From assembly GCF_000332335.1 (NCBI RefSeq), contig NZ_KB235948.1, positions 3,040,607 to 3,104,606 on the forward strand: a stretch of 64,000 bases of DNA, read 5' to 3'. Numbering within the stretch: position 1 is the stretch's first letter; each line of letters opens with the position of its first letter. Position numbers and translations under genes: made by a program. The notes below the pieces were generated by a model. That model saw nothing but the letters and a program-made list of their open reading frames with translations, was not told the origin of the DNA and did no database searches. Source of the DNA: Kamptonema formosum PCC 10802 (GTDB lineage: Bacteria; Cyanobacteriota; Cyanobacteriia; Cyanobacteriales; Oscillatoriaceae). Shown piece after piece: positions 8,785-17,541 of this stretch.

Positions 8785-8996
8785 GCCTCTAACTAGAAAA
8801 TGTTTGTAGTTGGGCTTTAGCCCTACCCGCTCGCCCGCAGTGGGACAGTTCCCCTAGGGACAGGCGGGACGCCTGTCCTACGCCTTTTTTCCCAGAAACG
8901 AGAATCTTTCTCCCCCTCCCCGCGTGCGGGGAGGGGGCTAGGGGGAGGGGTTCAGTGCCCCATGCCCCACGCCCAATCCCCAATGCCCCCTTCTCC
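8785..8996. repeat. Palindromes and GCCCCATGCCC-type repeat between mtnD and mtnW
   Basis: It contains the TTTGTAGTTGGGCTTTAGCCC unit (8803-8823), a GGACAGGCGGGACGCCTGTCC palindrome (about 8860-8879) and a CCCCTCCCC...GGGGAGGGG stretch. It ends in the low-complexity run of CCCCATGCCC/CCCAATGCCC type that leads into the mtnW start. Similar runs occur near 11680 and 21480. Confidence 0.7.
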
Positions 8997-10154
8997 ATGC
9001 CCATCGAAGTTGACTACCGCTTCCCACCTGGCGTAGATGCCGGCAAACAAGCCAAAATAATTGCCGTCGGGCAAACCGCCGGCACCTGGGACGCCCGCTT
9101 CTCCCACCGCGCCGAGTCCCTGCGCTCCCATCTCGGCGAAGTCCTCACCACCGGCACCGAACCCACCGGCAGCAGTCTGGCCACAGTCCGCTTCCCAGAA
9201 GCCAACGCCGAAAACGACATCCCCACCCTGCTCACCATGATTTTCGGCAAATACTCAATGGCAGGGGCGGCAAAAGTAGTGGCAGTGCGCCTTCCCGAAA
9301 CCTATGGCCAGCCTCCCAAATTCGGCATCTCTGGCATCCGCCAGCGCCTCGGCGTCCCCGACCGGCCCCCCATCATGGCCATTTTCAAACCCGCCCTCGG
9401 ACTCTCAGCCGACGACCACGCCGCCATCCTCAAAGAAGTCGCGTTTGCAGGGCTAGATATTATAAAAGATGATGAAATAATTGTCAACCGCGCCGGTGCG
9501 CCGGCACTGGAACGACTGCACGCCTGCCTTTCAGTTCTGGATCGCGTCAAGCAGGAGACGGGGCGCACAGTGCTGTATGCGGTGAACGTCACCGGCAGAT
9601 CGCCCCTGGAAATGGCCCGACGGCTGGTGCGGGAGGGAGCCAACGCCCTGCTGCTCAACGTTCTGTCTTATGGCTTCTCAGTGCTGGAGCAGCTGGCAGC
9701 CGATCCAGAAATTAATGTGCCGGTGTTCGCGCACCCCGCCCTTGCCGGTGCGCTGTGCGGCGCACCCGAACACGGCATGGCCTACTCGGTGGTGCTGGGA
9801 ACTCTCATGGCGCATGCCGGTGCGGACGCAGTGCTGTATCCGGCGCACTACGGCAGTCTGCCCTTTGACCCACAGGAAGAAGCCAAGATTAGAGATATCC
9901 TGCGCCAGCGCAACGTCTTTCCTGTGCCCTCCGCCGGCATCCATCCCGGAGTCGTGCCCAGAGCCCTGGCGGATTATGGCCAGGACGCCATCCTCAATGC
10001 CGGCACCGGCATCATGGATCACCCCGATGGCCCAGCTGCTGGGGTTCAAGCGTTTTTTGAAGCGCTGAAACTGGCGGCACCGGGGGAAGCGTTTAATTTG
10101 GAAACCGTGCCGGTGGGAACGCTGCGCACTGCTTTGGAAAAATGGGGCGTCTAG
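8997..10154 (+). CDS. mtnW: RuBisCO-like protein, DK-MTP-1-P enolase
   Basis: 385 residues from the chosen start. This is a RuBisCO large-chain homologue (form IV, RLP), which enolises 2,3-diketo-5-methylthiopentyl-1-phosphate in methionine salvage and does not fix CO2. KPALGLS holds K131, aligned to the catalytic KPKLG lysine of RuBisCO. GLDIIKDDE holds K157, equivalent to the carbamylated lysine, with D159 and E160 as Mg ligands. The frame is open for 14 more codons upstream to 8955, but those lie in the GCCCCATGCCC repeat, so MPIEVDYRF at 8997 is preferred. mtnX follows after 97 bases, consistent with the MtnW/MtnX route instead of the fused MtnC route. Confidence 0.94.
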   Translation: MPIEVDYRFPPGVDAGKQAKIIAVGQTAGTWDARFSHRAESLRSHLGEVLTTGTEPTGSSLATVRFPEANAENDIPTLLTMIFGKYSMAGAAKVVAVRLPETYGQPPKFGISGIRQRLGVPDRPPIMAIFKPALGLSADDHAAILKEVAFAGLDIIKDDEIIVNRAGAPALERLHACLSVLDRVKQETGRTVLYAVNVTGRSPLEMARRLVREGANALLLNVLSYGFSVLEQLAADPEINVPVFAHPALAGALCGAPEHGMAYSVVLGTLMAHAGADAVLYPAHYGSLPFDPQEEAKIRDILRQRNVFPVPSAGIHPGVVPRALADYGQDAILNAGTGIMDHPDGPAAGVQAFFEALKLAAPGEAFNLETVPVGTLRTALEKWGV

Positions 10155-10251
10155 ATTTCATATAAAAAGGATGACGTAGGCACAGGCGTCTCGCCTGTGC
10201 TCGTGCAGCAAGAAACCAGGTTTCTCGCCCCCATTCAGGCTAAACAATTAC
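10155..10251. repeat. Palindromes between mtnW and mtnX
   Basis: Contains CACAGGCGTCTCGCCTGTG (about 10180-10199) and AGAAACCAGGTTTCT (about 10210-10224), each a member of a family found elsewhere in the window. They may attenuate read-through into mtnX. Confidence 0.6.
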
Positions 10252-10899
10252 TTGACAAACACGCTCACAGTGAAACGAGTAGTATTTTGTGATTTCGACG
10301 GCACCATCACCGCAGAAGAGACATTCGCCGGCATGCTTAAAGCATTCGCCCCAGAGCTTTCCGCGCAGATCATGCCAGAGATGTACACCTTGCGGATGAC
10401 GCTGCGGGAAGGCGTGCGCCGGTTGCTGGAATCTATCCCCTCGGCGCGATATGCGGAAATTCTCGACTACGCCCGCCCAAAGGCCATGCGACCTGGCCTC
10501 GAAGAACTGCTGGACTTTCTCGACGCCGAGGGAGTGCCGTTTGTGGTGGTTTCCGGCGGGTTGCGGGGGATGGTGGAGACGGTGCTGGGCCAGCTGGCGG
10601 AGCGCGTCCATGCCATCTACGCGGTCGATGTGGGCACCACCGGCGAATATCTGCGCGTCGGCTCGGAGTTTGAGGGCGGTACGGAATTGGTGTCCAAAGT
10701 GCGGGTGATGGAACTGTACCCAGCAGATGAGGCGGTGGCGATTGGGGATTCCATCACCGACTTGAATATGGCCATGCAAGCGCCGGTGGTGTTTGCCCGC
10801 GACCGGCTCACCCAGTACCTGGACGACCGGCAAAAGCCTTTCATACCTTGGAATGATTTTTTTGACGTGCGAGAGATCCTGTCGCAGCGCTGGATATGA
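10252..10899 (+). CDS. mtnX: HK-MTPenyl-1-P phosphatase
   Basis: Up to 215 residues. A HAD-superfamily phosphatase: FCDFDGTITAEETF carries the nucleophile Asp and acid/base Asp, FVVVSGG is motif II, and VAIGDSITDLNMA is motif III. MtnX removes phosphate from 2-hydroxy-3-keto-5-methylthiopentenyl-1-phosphate, giving the acireductone used by MtnD. There is no ATG near the start; TTG at 10252 or GTG at 10270 are the options, and GTG would give VKRVVFCDFDGT as N-terminus. It lies between mtnW and mtnB, which strongly supports the assignment. Confidence 0.9.
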   Translation: MTNTLTVKRVVFCDFDGTITAEETFAGMLKAFAPELSAQIMPEMYTLRMTLREGVRRLLESIPSARYAEILDYARPKAMRPGLEELLDFLDAEGVPFVVVSGGLRGMVETVLGQLAERVHAIYAVDVGTTGEYLRVGSEFEGGTELVSKVRVMELYPADEAVAIGDSITDLNMAMQAPVVFARDRLTQYLDDRQKPFIPWNDFFDVREILSQRWI

Positions 10900-10987
10900 T
10901 ATAAAAGTTATTCTCCTCGCACAGACGCGACAGGTCCGGTCTGAATCGCGTCCGCACACTGTTCTGGACTGTCAATTATTGCCTCAG

Positions 10988-11617
10988 ATGAACACCGATC
11001 CGCGTCCTGGTCTGGTTGCTGCTGCCCGCTGCTTTTACGGGCATGGCTGGATGCTAGGCACCGCCGGCAACCTCTCCGCCCGCCTGCCTGATGGCAGCTT
11101 CTGGATTACGGTTAGCGGTCGCCCAAAGGGTGAGCTGCAGCCCCATGACTTCATCCGCATCGCCCCGGATGGGGAGGTGCTCGACCGGCACCAGCAGGGC
11201 GACAAACCCTCTGCCGAAACCAGCATCCACCAGGCGATTTACGGCTGTTTCCCGGAGGCGGAAGCGTGCTACCACGTCCACTCGATCGAGGCGAATTTAG
11301 TCTCCCGCCTCGCCACAAAAGATGATCTGCCGTTGCCCGGTATTGAAATGCTCAAGGGGCTTGGGGTGTGGGAGGAAAACCCCAAGGTGGCGATGCCGGT
11401 GTTTGACAACCATTTGTACGTGCCTCGGATTGCGGCGGAGATTTGCCAGCGCTTTCAGGTGTCGCCCCCACAGGTGCCGGCGCTGCTCATTCGCGACCAC
11501 GGCATCACCGTTTGGGCTCCCTCACAGGCAGCCGCCCGCCACTATGTGGAGCTGGTGGAGTATATCTTTCAGTATATGGTGTCCGCTCGCCAGGTTGGCT
11601 TTTGCGATATCCTGTGA
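10988..11617 (+). CDS. mtnB: Methylthioribulose-1-phosphate dehydratase
   Basis: 209 residues. Class II aldolase/adducin fold. GTAGNLSARLPDG near the N-terminus, CYHVHSIEAN with the zinc-binding His pair, and LLIRDHGITVWA with the third His are typical of MtnB, which dehydrates methylthioribulose-1-phosphate to DK-MTP-1-P, the substrate of MtnW. The frame is open upstream to 10793, overlapping mtnX, but homology starts at the ATG at 10988. It lies 88 bases after mtnX. MtnA and MtnK, needed to make its substrate, are not in the window. Confidence 0.92.
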   Translation: MNTDPRPGLVAAARCFYGHGWMLGTAGNLSARLPDGSFWITVSGRPKGELQPHDFIRIAPDGEVLDRHQQGDKPSAETSIHQAIYGCFPEAEACYHVHSIEANLVSRLATKDDLPLPGIEMLKGLGVWEENPKVAMPVFDNHLYVPRIAAEICQRFQVSPPQVPALLIRDHGITVWAPSQAAARHYVELVEYIFQYMVSARQVGFCDIL

Positions 11618-11844
11618 TATAATATCCGGTTGATTAACTTGAATCAGGAAACGCCGGCGGGCAATCAGTGACTCCCAATGCCCTTTTGCGTGATGCCCAA
11701 TCCCCCCCAGCGCGATATGACAAGTATTCAACCGAACTTGATATCACTGACTCGCCGGCGGCAGAGTGTCGCCCCCCACACCGGCACAGGGCGGTCCTGC
11801 TAGGATAGCAAAAAACACAAATCAGCAAGGAAGACGAGACCGGT
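11618..11844. other. Gap between mtnB and patatin gene
   Basis: A 227-base gap with a short CCCAATGCCC-type low-complexity stretch near 11680-11706, related to the run before mtnW. No gene seen. Confidence 0.4.
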
Positions 11845-12885
11845 ATGTCTAAATTCATCAGAATCCTCTCGATTGATGGGGGTGGCATCAGGGGGATTAT
11901 TCCCGGGCAGATATTAGCCTTATTGGAAGACAAACTCCAGAAGCGCACCGGCAACCCTGAGGCGAGAATAGCCGACTTTTTCGATTTTTTTGCCGGCACC
12001 AGTACCGGTGGGATATTAACTTGTATTTACTTGTGCCCTGACCCGCAAAATCCCGCCAGACCTCGCTTTAGGGCCAGCGAAGCGGTGGAATTTTACCAGG
12101 AAAGAGGGAAGAAAATATTCAGCCGAAATCTGTGGCAGAAAATTCGGTCTTTGTGGGGCATAATTGATGAGAAGTATTCGGCAGAGCCTTTAGAAAAATT
12201 GCTGGCCAACTACTTCCTTGATTTAAAGCTGAGCGATTTGCTGAAAGCTTGTTTAATTCCCGCTTATGACATACACAAAAGGCGAGCTTTCTTTTTCACA
12301 CAACATGATGCGAAAGTAGATAAGAAATCTGATTTCTTTATTCGGGATGTCGCGCGGGCAACGTCAGCAGCCCCAACCTTCTTTGAAGTGGCGAAAGTGA
12401 CTTCACTGGCGAATAATTTCTACCCGTTAATCGATGGGGGAGTATTTGCCAATAATCCAGCGCTTTGCGCTTATGCGGAAGTGCGGACGAAACTAAAAGA
12501 CAAGCTGAGTGAAGCCGAACCAGCCTCAGGCAACCCAGCAGAAAAAACTGCGGTCTTGCTCTCTCTGGGGACGGGAAATCTTAAAGAAAAATATGACTAC
12601 GAAAAAGCGAAAGACTGGGGAAAGATTCAATGGGTAAGACCTGTGATTAATATCACGATGACAGGCGTTGCGGAAACGGTTGATTTTCAGGTCAATCAGG
12701 TTTTTGATGCCCTCAATAAACGGGAACAATATCTCAGGATAAATCCTGTGATTAGGAATAACAGCCCTATGGCTGTAATGGATAATACGTCCGACGAAAA
12801 TCTTGATATTTTAAGCAAATTTGGGGCTGAAATAGCGCAAAACTACAGCAAGAAATTGGATGAATTTATAGAGTTTTTGCTGTGA
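11845..12885 (+). CDS. Patatin-like phospholipase
   Basis: 346 residues. The oxyanion-hole motif DGGGIRGIIPG starts at residue 11, the nucleophile elbow GTSTGG places the catalytic Ser at 53, and the dyad Asp is D197 in LIDGGVFANNP. Together these define a patatin Ser-Asp lipid acyl hydrolase. No signal peptide, so it is predicted cytoplasmic. AAGGAAG precedes the ATG by about 12 bases. Bacterial patatins act in lipid turnover, as effectors, or as defence nucleotide-activated lipases (CapV), but no cyclase or other defence partner is adjacent, so housekeeping lipid turnover is as likely. Confidence 0.92.
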   Translation: MSKFIRILSIDGGGIRGIIPGQILALLEDKLQKRTGNPEARIADFFDFFAGTSTGGILTCIYLCPDPQNPARPRFRASEAVEFYQERGKKIFSRNLWQKIRSLWGIIDEKYSAEPLEKLLANYFLDLKLSDLLKACLIPAYDIHKRRAFFFTQHDAKVDKKSDFFIRDVARATSAAPTFFEVAKVTSLANNFYPLIDGGVFANNPALCAYAEVRTKLKDKLSEAEPASGNPAEKTAVLLSLGTGNLKEKYDYEKAKDWGKIQWVRPVINITMTGVAETVDFQVNQVFDALNKREQYLRINPVIRNNSPMAVMDNTSDENLDILSKFGAEIAQNYSKKLDEFIEFLL

Positions 12886-13021
12886 CCGGCACGAGCGCGG
12901 GCTGGCCTGCTTGAGGCTCCGCAACGGGCCCGCCCGACTGCCGTCCCTACCTTTGGACAGAGAATAATCTCAGACAGTCCTGATACCAAAGATAGATCCG
13001 GAAAGGATTGCTCGACAAGTC

Positions 13022-13333
13022 GTGGAGCAATTTCAGAGTTCTATGTCCAGATTACTCACAGGTGCGGTATTGCTGGGGCTGGCTCTCGGTGTGCTGATCT
13101 GGCGAATCCGATACCACCGGCGGGGGAGTTCCCAGCGGGAAGAAGTGAAATGTCCGCTTTGCGGGAATACTTTGCAGCGCTGCCGCCGCCGGCACAGGGA
13201 TTATCTGATCAATTTGCTGGTGCCGGTGCGCCGCTACCGCTGCAATTCCCCGGAGTGCCGGTGGGCGGGATTGCGGATTAGATGTCTTAGCCACAGCAAG
13301 ACAGAAATCGCCAATGCCCGTGAATCCGGGTGA
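13022..13333 (+). CDS. Small membrane protein with zinc-ribbon-like cysteines
   Basis: 103 residues from GTG 13022, or 96 from ATG 13043. One N-terminal transmembrane segment (LLTGAVLLGLALGVLIW) is followed by basic residues and then a probable zinc ribbon: CPLCG, a spacer rich in Arg, and CNSPEC. I do not recognise the family. The four-Cys arrangement suggests a metal-binding cytoplasmic domain tethered to the membrane. AAGGA lies 13 bases before the GTG, slightly favouring it. Confidence 0.55.
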   Translation: MEQFQSSMSRLLTGAVLLGLALGVLIWRIRYHRRGSSQREEVKCPLCGNTLQRCRRRHRDYLINLLVPVRRYRCNSPECRWAGLRIRCLSHSKTEIANARESG

Positions 13334-13995
13334 AAACTTTGCGATTGTCCTGCCGGTGCGCTTCAGCGGTTTGGGGAGATCCCAAAACCTAGAGAGTGAT
13401 ACCAATCTGGGATTTTAGATGCTGGATTTTGGATTAAAAATCCGAGCGTCAAGGGGTTTTGGTCGTGCGGAAAAAATACTTATAGCAGTAGCCACTTAGG
13501 TTCGTACATTTCGGCCTCTTTTGCACCCCCGCACTCCCGCTCCTATTGTCCTAACCCATATTACTACTGGGATATAGACGTAGGTACGGCGTAGCGCTAA
13601 CGCGCCGCTGCGCTAACGCCCGGCCTGAAGGTCTAATGTTTTAACCTAAGTGCATACTGCTATATCTGTCAACCCGCCCCCACGCTTTCATTTTGTTCTG
13701 CGCCAGCCAGAAAGAAAGGGGATAAGGGTGCCGGCACTTCTCTTACCACAAAGCGAGTATTTTGTCAAGACCTTTTGAACGCCGGCAGTGCTGGACTAAC
13801 ATAAAAAAGGCACAGCCGGCTTGTGGGGTGCCGGTGCCGGCAGCAACGGCAGCCGCGCCAAAGCCAAAACGCCTCAGCTAGGAGCGACCCCGCGCAGCCG
13901 GTGCCCAAAGTTGGTTGGGGCGATCCACCCCAGGCCGAGAAATGAAAAGCCGCCAAATGCAGCCGGCACCGACCGCCCCGCAGAGGATACCCGCC
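13334..13995. other. Intergenic region containing a MITE-like element
   Basis: No gene I can support. An A/T-rich piece near 13407-13440 (GATTTTAGATGCTGGATTTTGG) belongs to the low-complexity family. The main content is the TATAGCAGT-bounded element described separately at 13481-13664. Confidence 0.5.
13481..13664. mobile_element. MITE-like element, family A (184 bp)
   Basis: It starts TATAGCAGTAGCCACTTAGG and ends with the near complement (AACCTAAGTGCATACTGCTATA); the 22-bp ends differ at two positions. TA at the very ends suggests insertion at a TA dinucleotide, as for IS630/Tc1-type elements. It has no coding capacity. A single related end (TATAGCACTAGCCACATTGG) lies near 43297, after the ABC transporter ATPase gene. 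Confidence 0.6.
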
Positions 13996-14190
13996 ATGCA
14001 GCCAAATAGCGACGATACCCGCCAACCCCCCCTCTCCTCAGAGACGGACAGCCCCAACCTGGACTCGCCGGAATTCCAGCGGGGATACCGGGATGGGTAC
14101 ACCCACGAATCCCAGCAATCCCAGCATCCCGACTACCTTGCCGGTTATGTCCACGGCTCAAAAGACCGCGTGCTGTACCGCGACTGCTGA
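13996..14190 (+). CDS. Small protein with GYxDGY/GYxxG repeats, 64 aa
   Basis: Acidic, Ser/Gln-rich N-terminus followed by FQRGYRDGYTHES and YLAGYVHGSKDR, an internally repeated aromatic-glycine motif seen in several small cyanobacterial proteins of unknown function. The frame extends upstream, but ATG 13996 gives a sensible N-terminus. It ends 6 bases before the 3' end of the oppositely oriented tRNA-Thr gene. Confidence 0.5.
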   Translation: MQPNSDDTRQPPLSSETDSPNLDSPEFQRGYRDGYTHESQQSQHPDYLAGYVHGSKDRVLYRDC

Positions 14191-14195
14191 CACAA

Positions 14196-14267
14196 AGCCG
14201 ATGGTGGGACTCGAACCCACGACCACCTGATTACGAATCAAGAGCTCGACCTCTGAGCTACATCGGC
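14196..14267 (-). tRNA. tRNA-Thr (anticodon CGU)
   Basis: Read on the minus strand, it folds as a full cloverleaf. The acceptor GCCGATG pairs with CATCGGC; the D-arm is GCTC-AGAGGTC-GAGC; the anticodon arm is CTTGA-TTCGTAA-TCAGG with CGT at the anticodon; the T-arm is GTGGG-TTCGAGT-CCCAC. No CCA is encoded. CGU reads ACG, so this is threonine. Confidence 0.93.
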
Positions 14268-14310
14268 ACTTTTTTATACTATAGCACGGGTTTTTGGTAA
14301 GATCAACATC

Positions 14311-15508
14311 ATGATAGTGCTGGAATACAAGTTGCGAGGAAAAAAACAGCAGTTCTTGGCCCTTGACGAGGCCATCCGAACCGCTGTCTTCATTCGCAAC
14401 AAGTGTGTCCGGTACTGGATGGAGCGTCGGGGCGTCAAGCAAGCCGACCTCCACAAGCTCTGCGCCCAACTGGCCAAAGAATTTGAGTGGGCCCGCAAGC
14501 TGAACTCAATGGCCCGCCAAGCGAGTGCCGAGAGAGCCTGGTTCTCCATAACCCGCTTTTACGCAAACTGCAAAGCCCACAAACCCGGTAAGAAAGGATA
14601 TCCCAAGTTCAAAAGTCGGGGTGATTCCGTAGAGGTAAAATTTAGTCTTGAATTTCTTGCGCAATCCTACAGAACGTGATACAATAAAAACAGAGCTCAA
14701 AATTGATATAGCCCATCAGTCAGAGCCGAAAAGGTGAGTCGCGACTTCAGTTACTGCTTGATTTTCTGTCAGCCTTCGAGACTTCCGACACGGTTGCCAA
14801 GGCCAAACGAAAAATCATATCTAAAACAGTCAGAGCGATGATGAAGAACGGCTATGTCAGCACCCGATTGGGTGGTTCAAAGGCGTCTCATCTGCGTATC
14901 CCAGTTGCGGATTTACGCGCTTCACGAGACTAGAATGGTGCTTTTGGGATTTTCCTGAAAGCTTTGCGGGATACCGCCTCTATCACTTTTACCGGTGATA
15001 GTGCTATCGTTGCATTGTCCGGGAATACCTCGAATAATGTCGCGTAAATGTATCAGACAGCGCAGGGATTTTGCTGTCAAGACGGCAATGGCGTTAGTAA
15101 AGTCGGCAGACTTGATTGTTTACGAAGACCTGAAAGTGCACAACAAGCGTCAAAAACCACTTCCTCGCTAAGTCCATATACGATGCAGCGTGGACACTGT
15201 TCATTCGGTGGGTCGAACACTACGCCAAGATGCACCGAATTGTCACAGTGGCAGTCCCCCCCCACTACACCTCGCAGGAGTGTTCGGGTTGTGGGCATCG
15301 CGCCAGAAAAAGCCTGAGCGACCGCACCCACCAGTGTGCCAAGTGTGGGCTGAGGCTGCACCGCGACCACAACGCTGCCATCAAAATTAAGCTCAAAGGG
15401 CTCCTGATTCTGGGATCCAGTACCGCCGGGCAGGCGGGAACTCACGCCTGGGGAGAGATGGCCGCTACTTTGCAGCGGGAAACCGCTGCGGAGCAAGTCA
15501 GCTCGTAG
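14311..15508 (+). pseudogene. tnpB: Decayed TnpB (IS200/IS605-type) transposon protein
   Basis: The N-terminal ~110 residues are intact in one frame (YKLRGKKQQF, RNKCVRYWMER, KPGKKGYPKFKSRG), typical of TnpB/OrfB. The middle (about 14640-15050) is degenerate, with stops in all frames. The C-terminal part resumes as RRDFAVKTAMAL...LIVYEDLKVHN in one frame (about 15061-15150), which keeps the RuvC Glu. After a +1 shift near 15150 it continues as AKSIYDAAW, the four-Cys zinc ribbon CSGCGHRARK...CAKCGLRLHRD, and DHNAA with the last RuvC Asp. TnpB is an RNA-guided nuclease; this copy cannot make a full protein. No tnpA is adjacent. Confidence 0.88.
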
Positions 15509-15524
15509 AACCAGGAATCCCTAC

Positions 15525-15692
15525 CTTTTGGGAGACTGGGAGTGTCAAGAAGCGGTTGCTCTGCCACTTACTACCTCTCGCGGGGATGGGGAGTGTCAAG
15601 AGTCAAGAGCTCTACCACTTAACACAATCTCCCGGGAATGGGGAATGTCAAGAATCAGGTGCTCTACCTCTGAACGCGACACCGGCACACAA
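15525..15692. repeat. Three tandem units of IS right end plus tRNA 5'-half-like sequence
   Basis: Right after the tnpB remnant, a unit of about 50-65 bases repeats three times. Each has a GGGAGTGTCAAG or GGGAATGTCAAG motif (15538-15549, 15589-15600 and 15641-15652). Each is followed by sequence that, on the minus strand, reads like a tRNA D-arm and the 5' half of an anticodon arm: AGTGGCAGAGCAACCGCTTC, AGTGGTAGAGCTCTTGACTC and AGAGGTAGAGCACCTGATTC. The last closely matches the adjacent tRNA-Thr pattern. All three break at the anticodon loop and none has a T-arm. Confidence 0.6.
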
Positions 15693-15750
15693 CGGCAGCC
15701 GCAGATTATAGCATGATTGCTGGAAATTGTCACCCAGCAACCAAACTATA

Positions 15751-17541
15751 TCAATTCGCCAGCACCGGCTCTGCACTCGTGAAGCCGATCGCCCCAGAAT
15801 AAACCAAGCCCCGCTGCATGTCAAGCGTCAGCATCGTACCGTCCCGAATAATTTTGGTAGCATTCTTCACCCCCAAAATCACCGGCACCCCGAGGCGCAT
15901 GCCAATCACCGCCGCGTGAGAGGTCAGGCTTTCCTCCTCAGTAATCACCCCCGCCGCCTTGCGCATGGCCTCCACAAAATCCGCACTGGTGCGGGGAACC
16001 ACCAAAATCTCGCCCGGGTGGAAATTGCCCACTTCCGCAGCGCTTGCCGCCACCCGCGCCCGACCGCTGACGGACCCCTGGCCCATGCTAGTGCCCTTGC
16101 CCAGCACTGCGGTCACCACCTCAACCTTAATCAAATCGGTTGAGCCGGCAACGCCTTGCAGCGTCCCCGCCGTCATCACCACCAAATCCCCATCCGACAC
16201 CAAGTGCTTCTCCTGAGCCACACTGATAGCCGCTTGGAAAGTCTGGGCCGTTGAGGGCAAGTCCAGCACCAGCAGGGGCTTCACCCCCCACACCAGCTGC
16301 AATTGCCGCGCCACCTCCACATGAGGCGTCACCGCCAGTACCGGCGTGATCGGTCGGAACTTGGAGACGTTCCGCGCCGTAGCGCCGGTTTTGGTCAGCG
16401 TCATAATTGCCGAGGCCCCCAGCTGCTGGGCGATCTGGCCAACGGCTTGACTGATAGCGTTAGGGATCGACCGGCCCGGGGCGTCGCTGGCCACATTGCA
16501 GGTAATTTTGTCCCGCTCAATCCGCTCAGCGATTCTAGCCATCGTCTCCACAGCGGCGACCGGATATTTGCCCACGGCTGTTTCATTAGAGAGCATCACC
16601 GCATCCGTACCGTCGAGAATCGCATTCGCCACATCCGAAATTTCGGCGCGAGTCGGGCGGGGGCTGCTGACCATGCTGTCTAGCATCTGGGTTGCCGTAA
16701 TCACCGGAATCCCCAGCCGGTTGGAGGTAGCAATCAGGCGCTTCTGCAAAATCGGCACGTCCTCTGCCGGCAGCTCCACCCCCAAATCGCCCCTGGCCAC
16801 CATAACCCCATCGCACAGGGAGAGGATGGCTTCCATTTGCTCAATCGCCTCGTGCTTTTCAATCTTGGCAATCACCGGCACCCGCTTGCCGGTGCTGGCG
16901 ATAATCTCTTTAATTTCCAGCACATCTTCCGGGTTGCGGACGAAGCTGAGGGCCACCCAGTCCACGCCCTGATCCAGACCGAACAGCAAATCCTGCCGGT
17001 CCTTGTCGGTGAGCGCCCGAATCGACAGGTAAACCTGAGGAAAATTAACCCCTTTATTGTTAGAGAGCGTGCCGCCGACCACCGTGCGGCAGTGCAGTTC
17101 GCGGGCGGCGCGGTCAACTTTTTCCACGCGCATCTCGACCCTGCCGTCATCGAGCAGAATCACAGCTCCTGCCGGCACTTCATCCGCCAGGGGCTCGTAG
17201 GTGACAGAGGAGATGTGCTGCGTGCCGGGAACGATCCGGCTGGTCAAAATGAAGGGATCGCCTTTTTCCAGGACAATCGAGCCGGTTTCAAAGCGCCCCA
17301 AGCGAATTTTCGGCCCTTGCAGGTCTTGCAAAATGCCCACCGGCTGGTTGAGTTCGAAAGAAGTCTGCCGGATTAAGCGAATATTGCGCTGGTGATCTTC
17401 GTGACTGCCGTGAGAGAAATTGAGTCGCAGAGTTGTAGCGCCGGCTTGTATCAGCGCCCGCAACACTTCGGGGCTGCTGGTTGCGGGGCCAATCGTGGCG
17501 ACAATTTTAGTCCGGCGCAGAGAGGAACGCAGATGTTGCAT
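15751..17541 (-). CDS. pyk: Pyruvate kinase with C-terminal PEP-utiliser domain
   Basis: 596 residues from the chosen start. It converts PEP and ADP to pyruvate and ATP. The catalytic barrel is clear: RRTKIVATIGPATSS, LRLNFSHGSHEDHQ, VIAKIEKHEAI and MVARGDLGVELP. After the normal ~480 residues, an extra domain (SGRARVA, GEILVVPRTSADF, EESLTSHAAVIG) resembles the phosphohistidine domain of PEP-utilising enzymes, including the TSHAA His, as found in cyanobacterial and some Bacillus-type enzymes. The frame is open 24 codons upstream to 17613, but that part (LKHVRGILSALP) is not family-like, and ATG 17541 gives MQHLRSSLRRTKIVATIGP. Confidence 0.95.
   Translation of the reverse strand: MQHLRSSLRRTKIVATIGPATSSPEVLRALIQAGATTLRLNFSHGSHEDHQRNIRLIRQTSFELNQPVGILQDLQGPKIRLGRFETGSIVLEKGDPFILTSRIVPGTQHISSVTYEPLADEVPAGAVILLDDGRVEMRVEKVDRAARELHCRTVVGGTLSNNKGVNFPQVYLSIRALTDKDRQDLLFGLDQGVDWVALSFVRNPEDVLEIKEIIASTGKRVPVIAKIEKHEAIEQMEAILSLCDGVMVARGDLGVELPAEDVPILQKRLIATSNRLGIPVITATQMLDSMVSSPRPTRAEISDVANAILDGTDAVMLSNETAVGKYPVAAVETMARIAERIERDKITCNVASDAPGRSIPNAISQAVGQIAQQLGASAIMTLTKTGATARNVSKFRPITPVLAVTPHVEVARQLQLVWGVKPLLVLDLPSTAQTFQAAISVAQEKHLVSDGDLVVMTAGTLQGVAGSTDLIKVEVVTAVLGKGTSMGQGSVSGRARVAASAAEVGNFHPGEILVVPRTSADFVEAMRKAAGVITEEESLTSHAAVIGMRLGVPVILGVKNATKIIRDGTMLTLDMQRGLVYSGAIGFTSAEPVLAN

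Noticed and set aside
8785..8996. SAM or other riboswitch before mtnW
   Set aside because: No SAM-I or SAH consensus; the region is explained by dispersed palindromes and low-complexity sequence.
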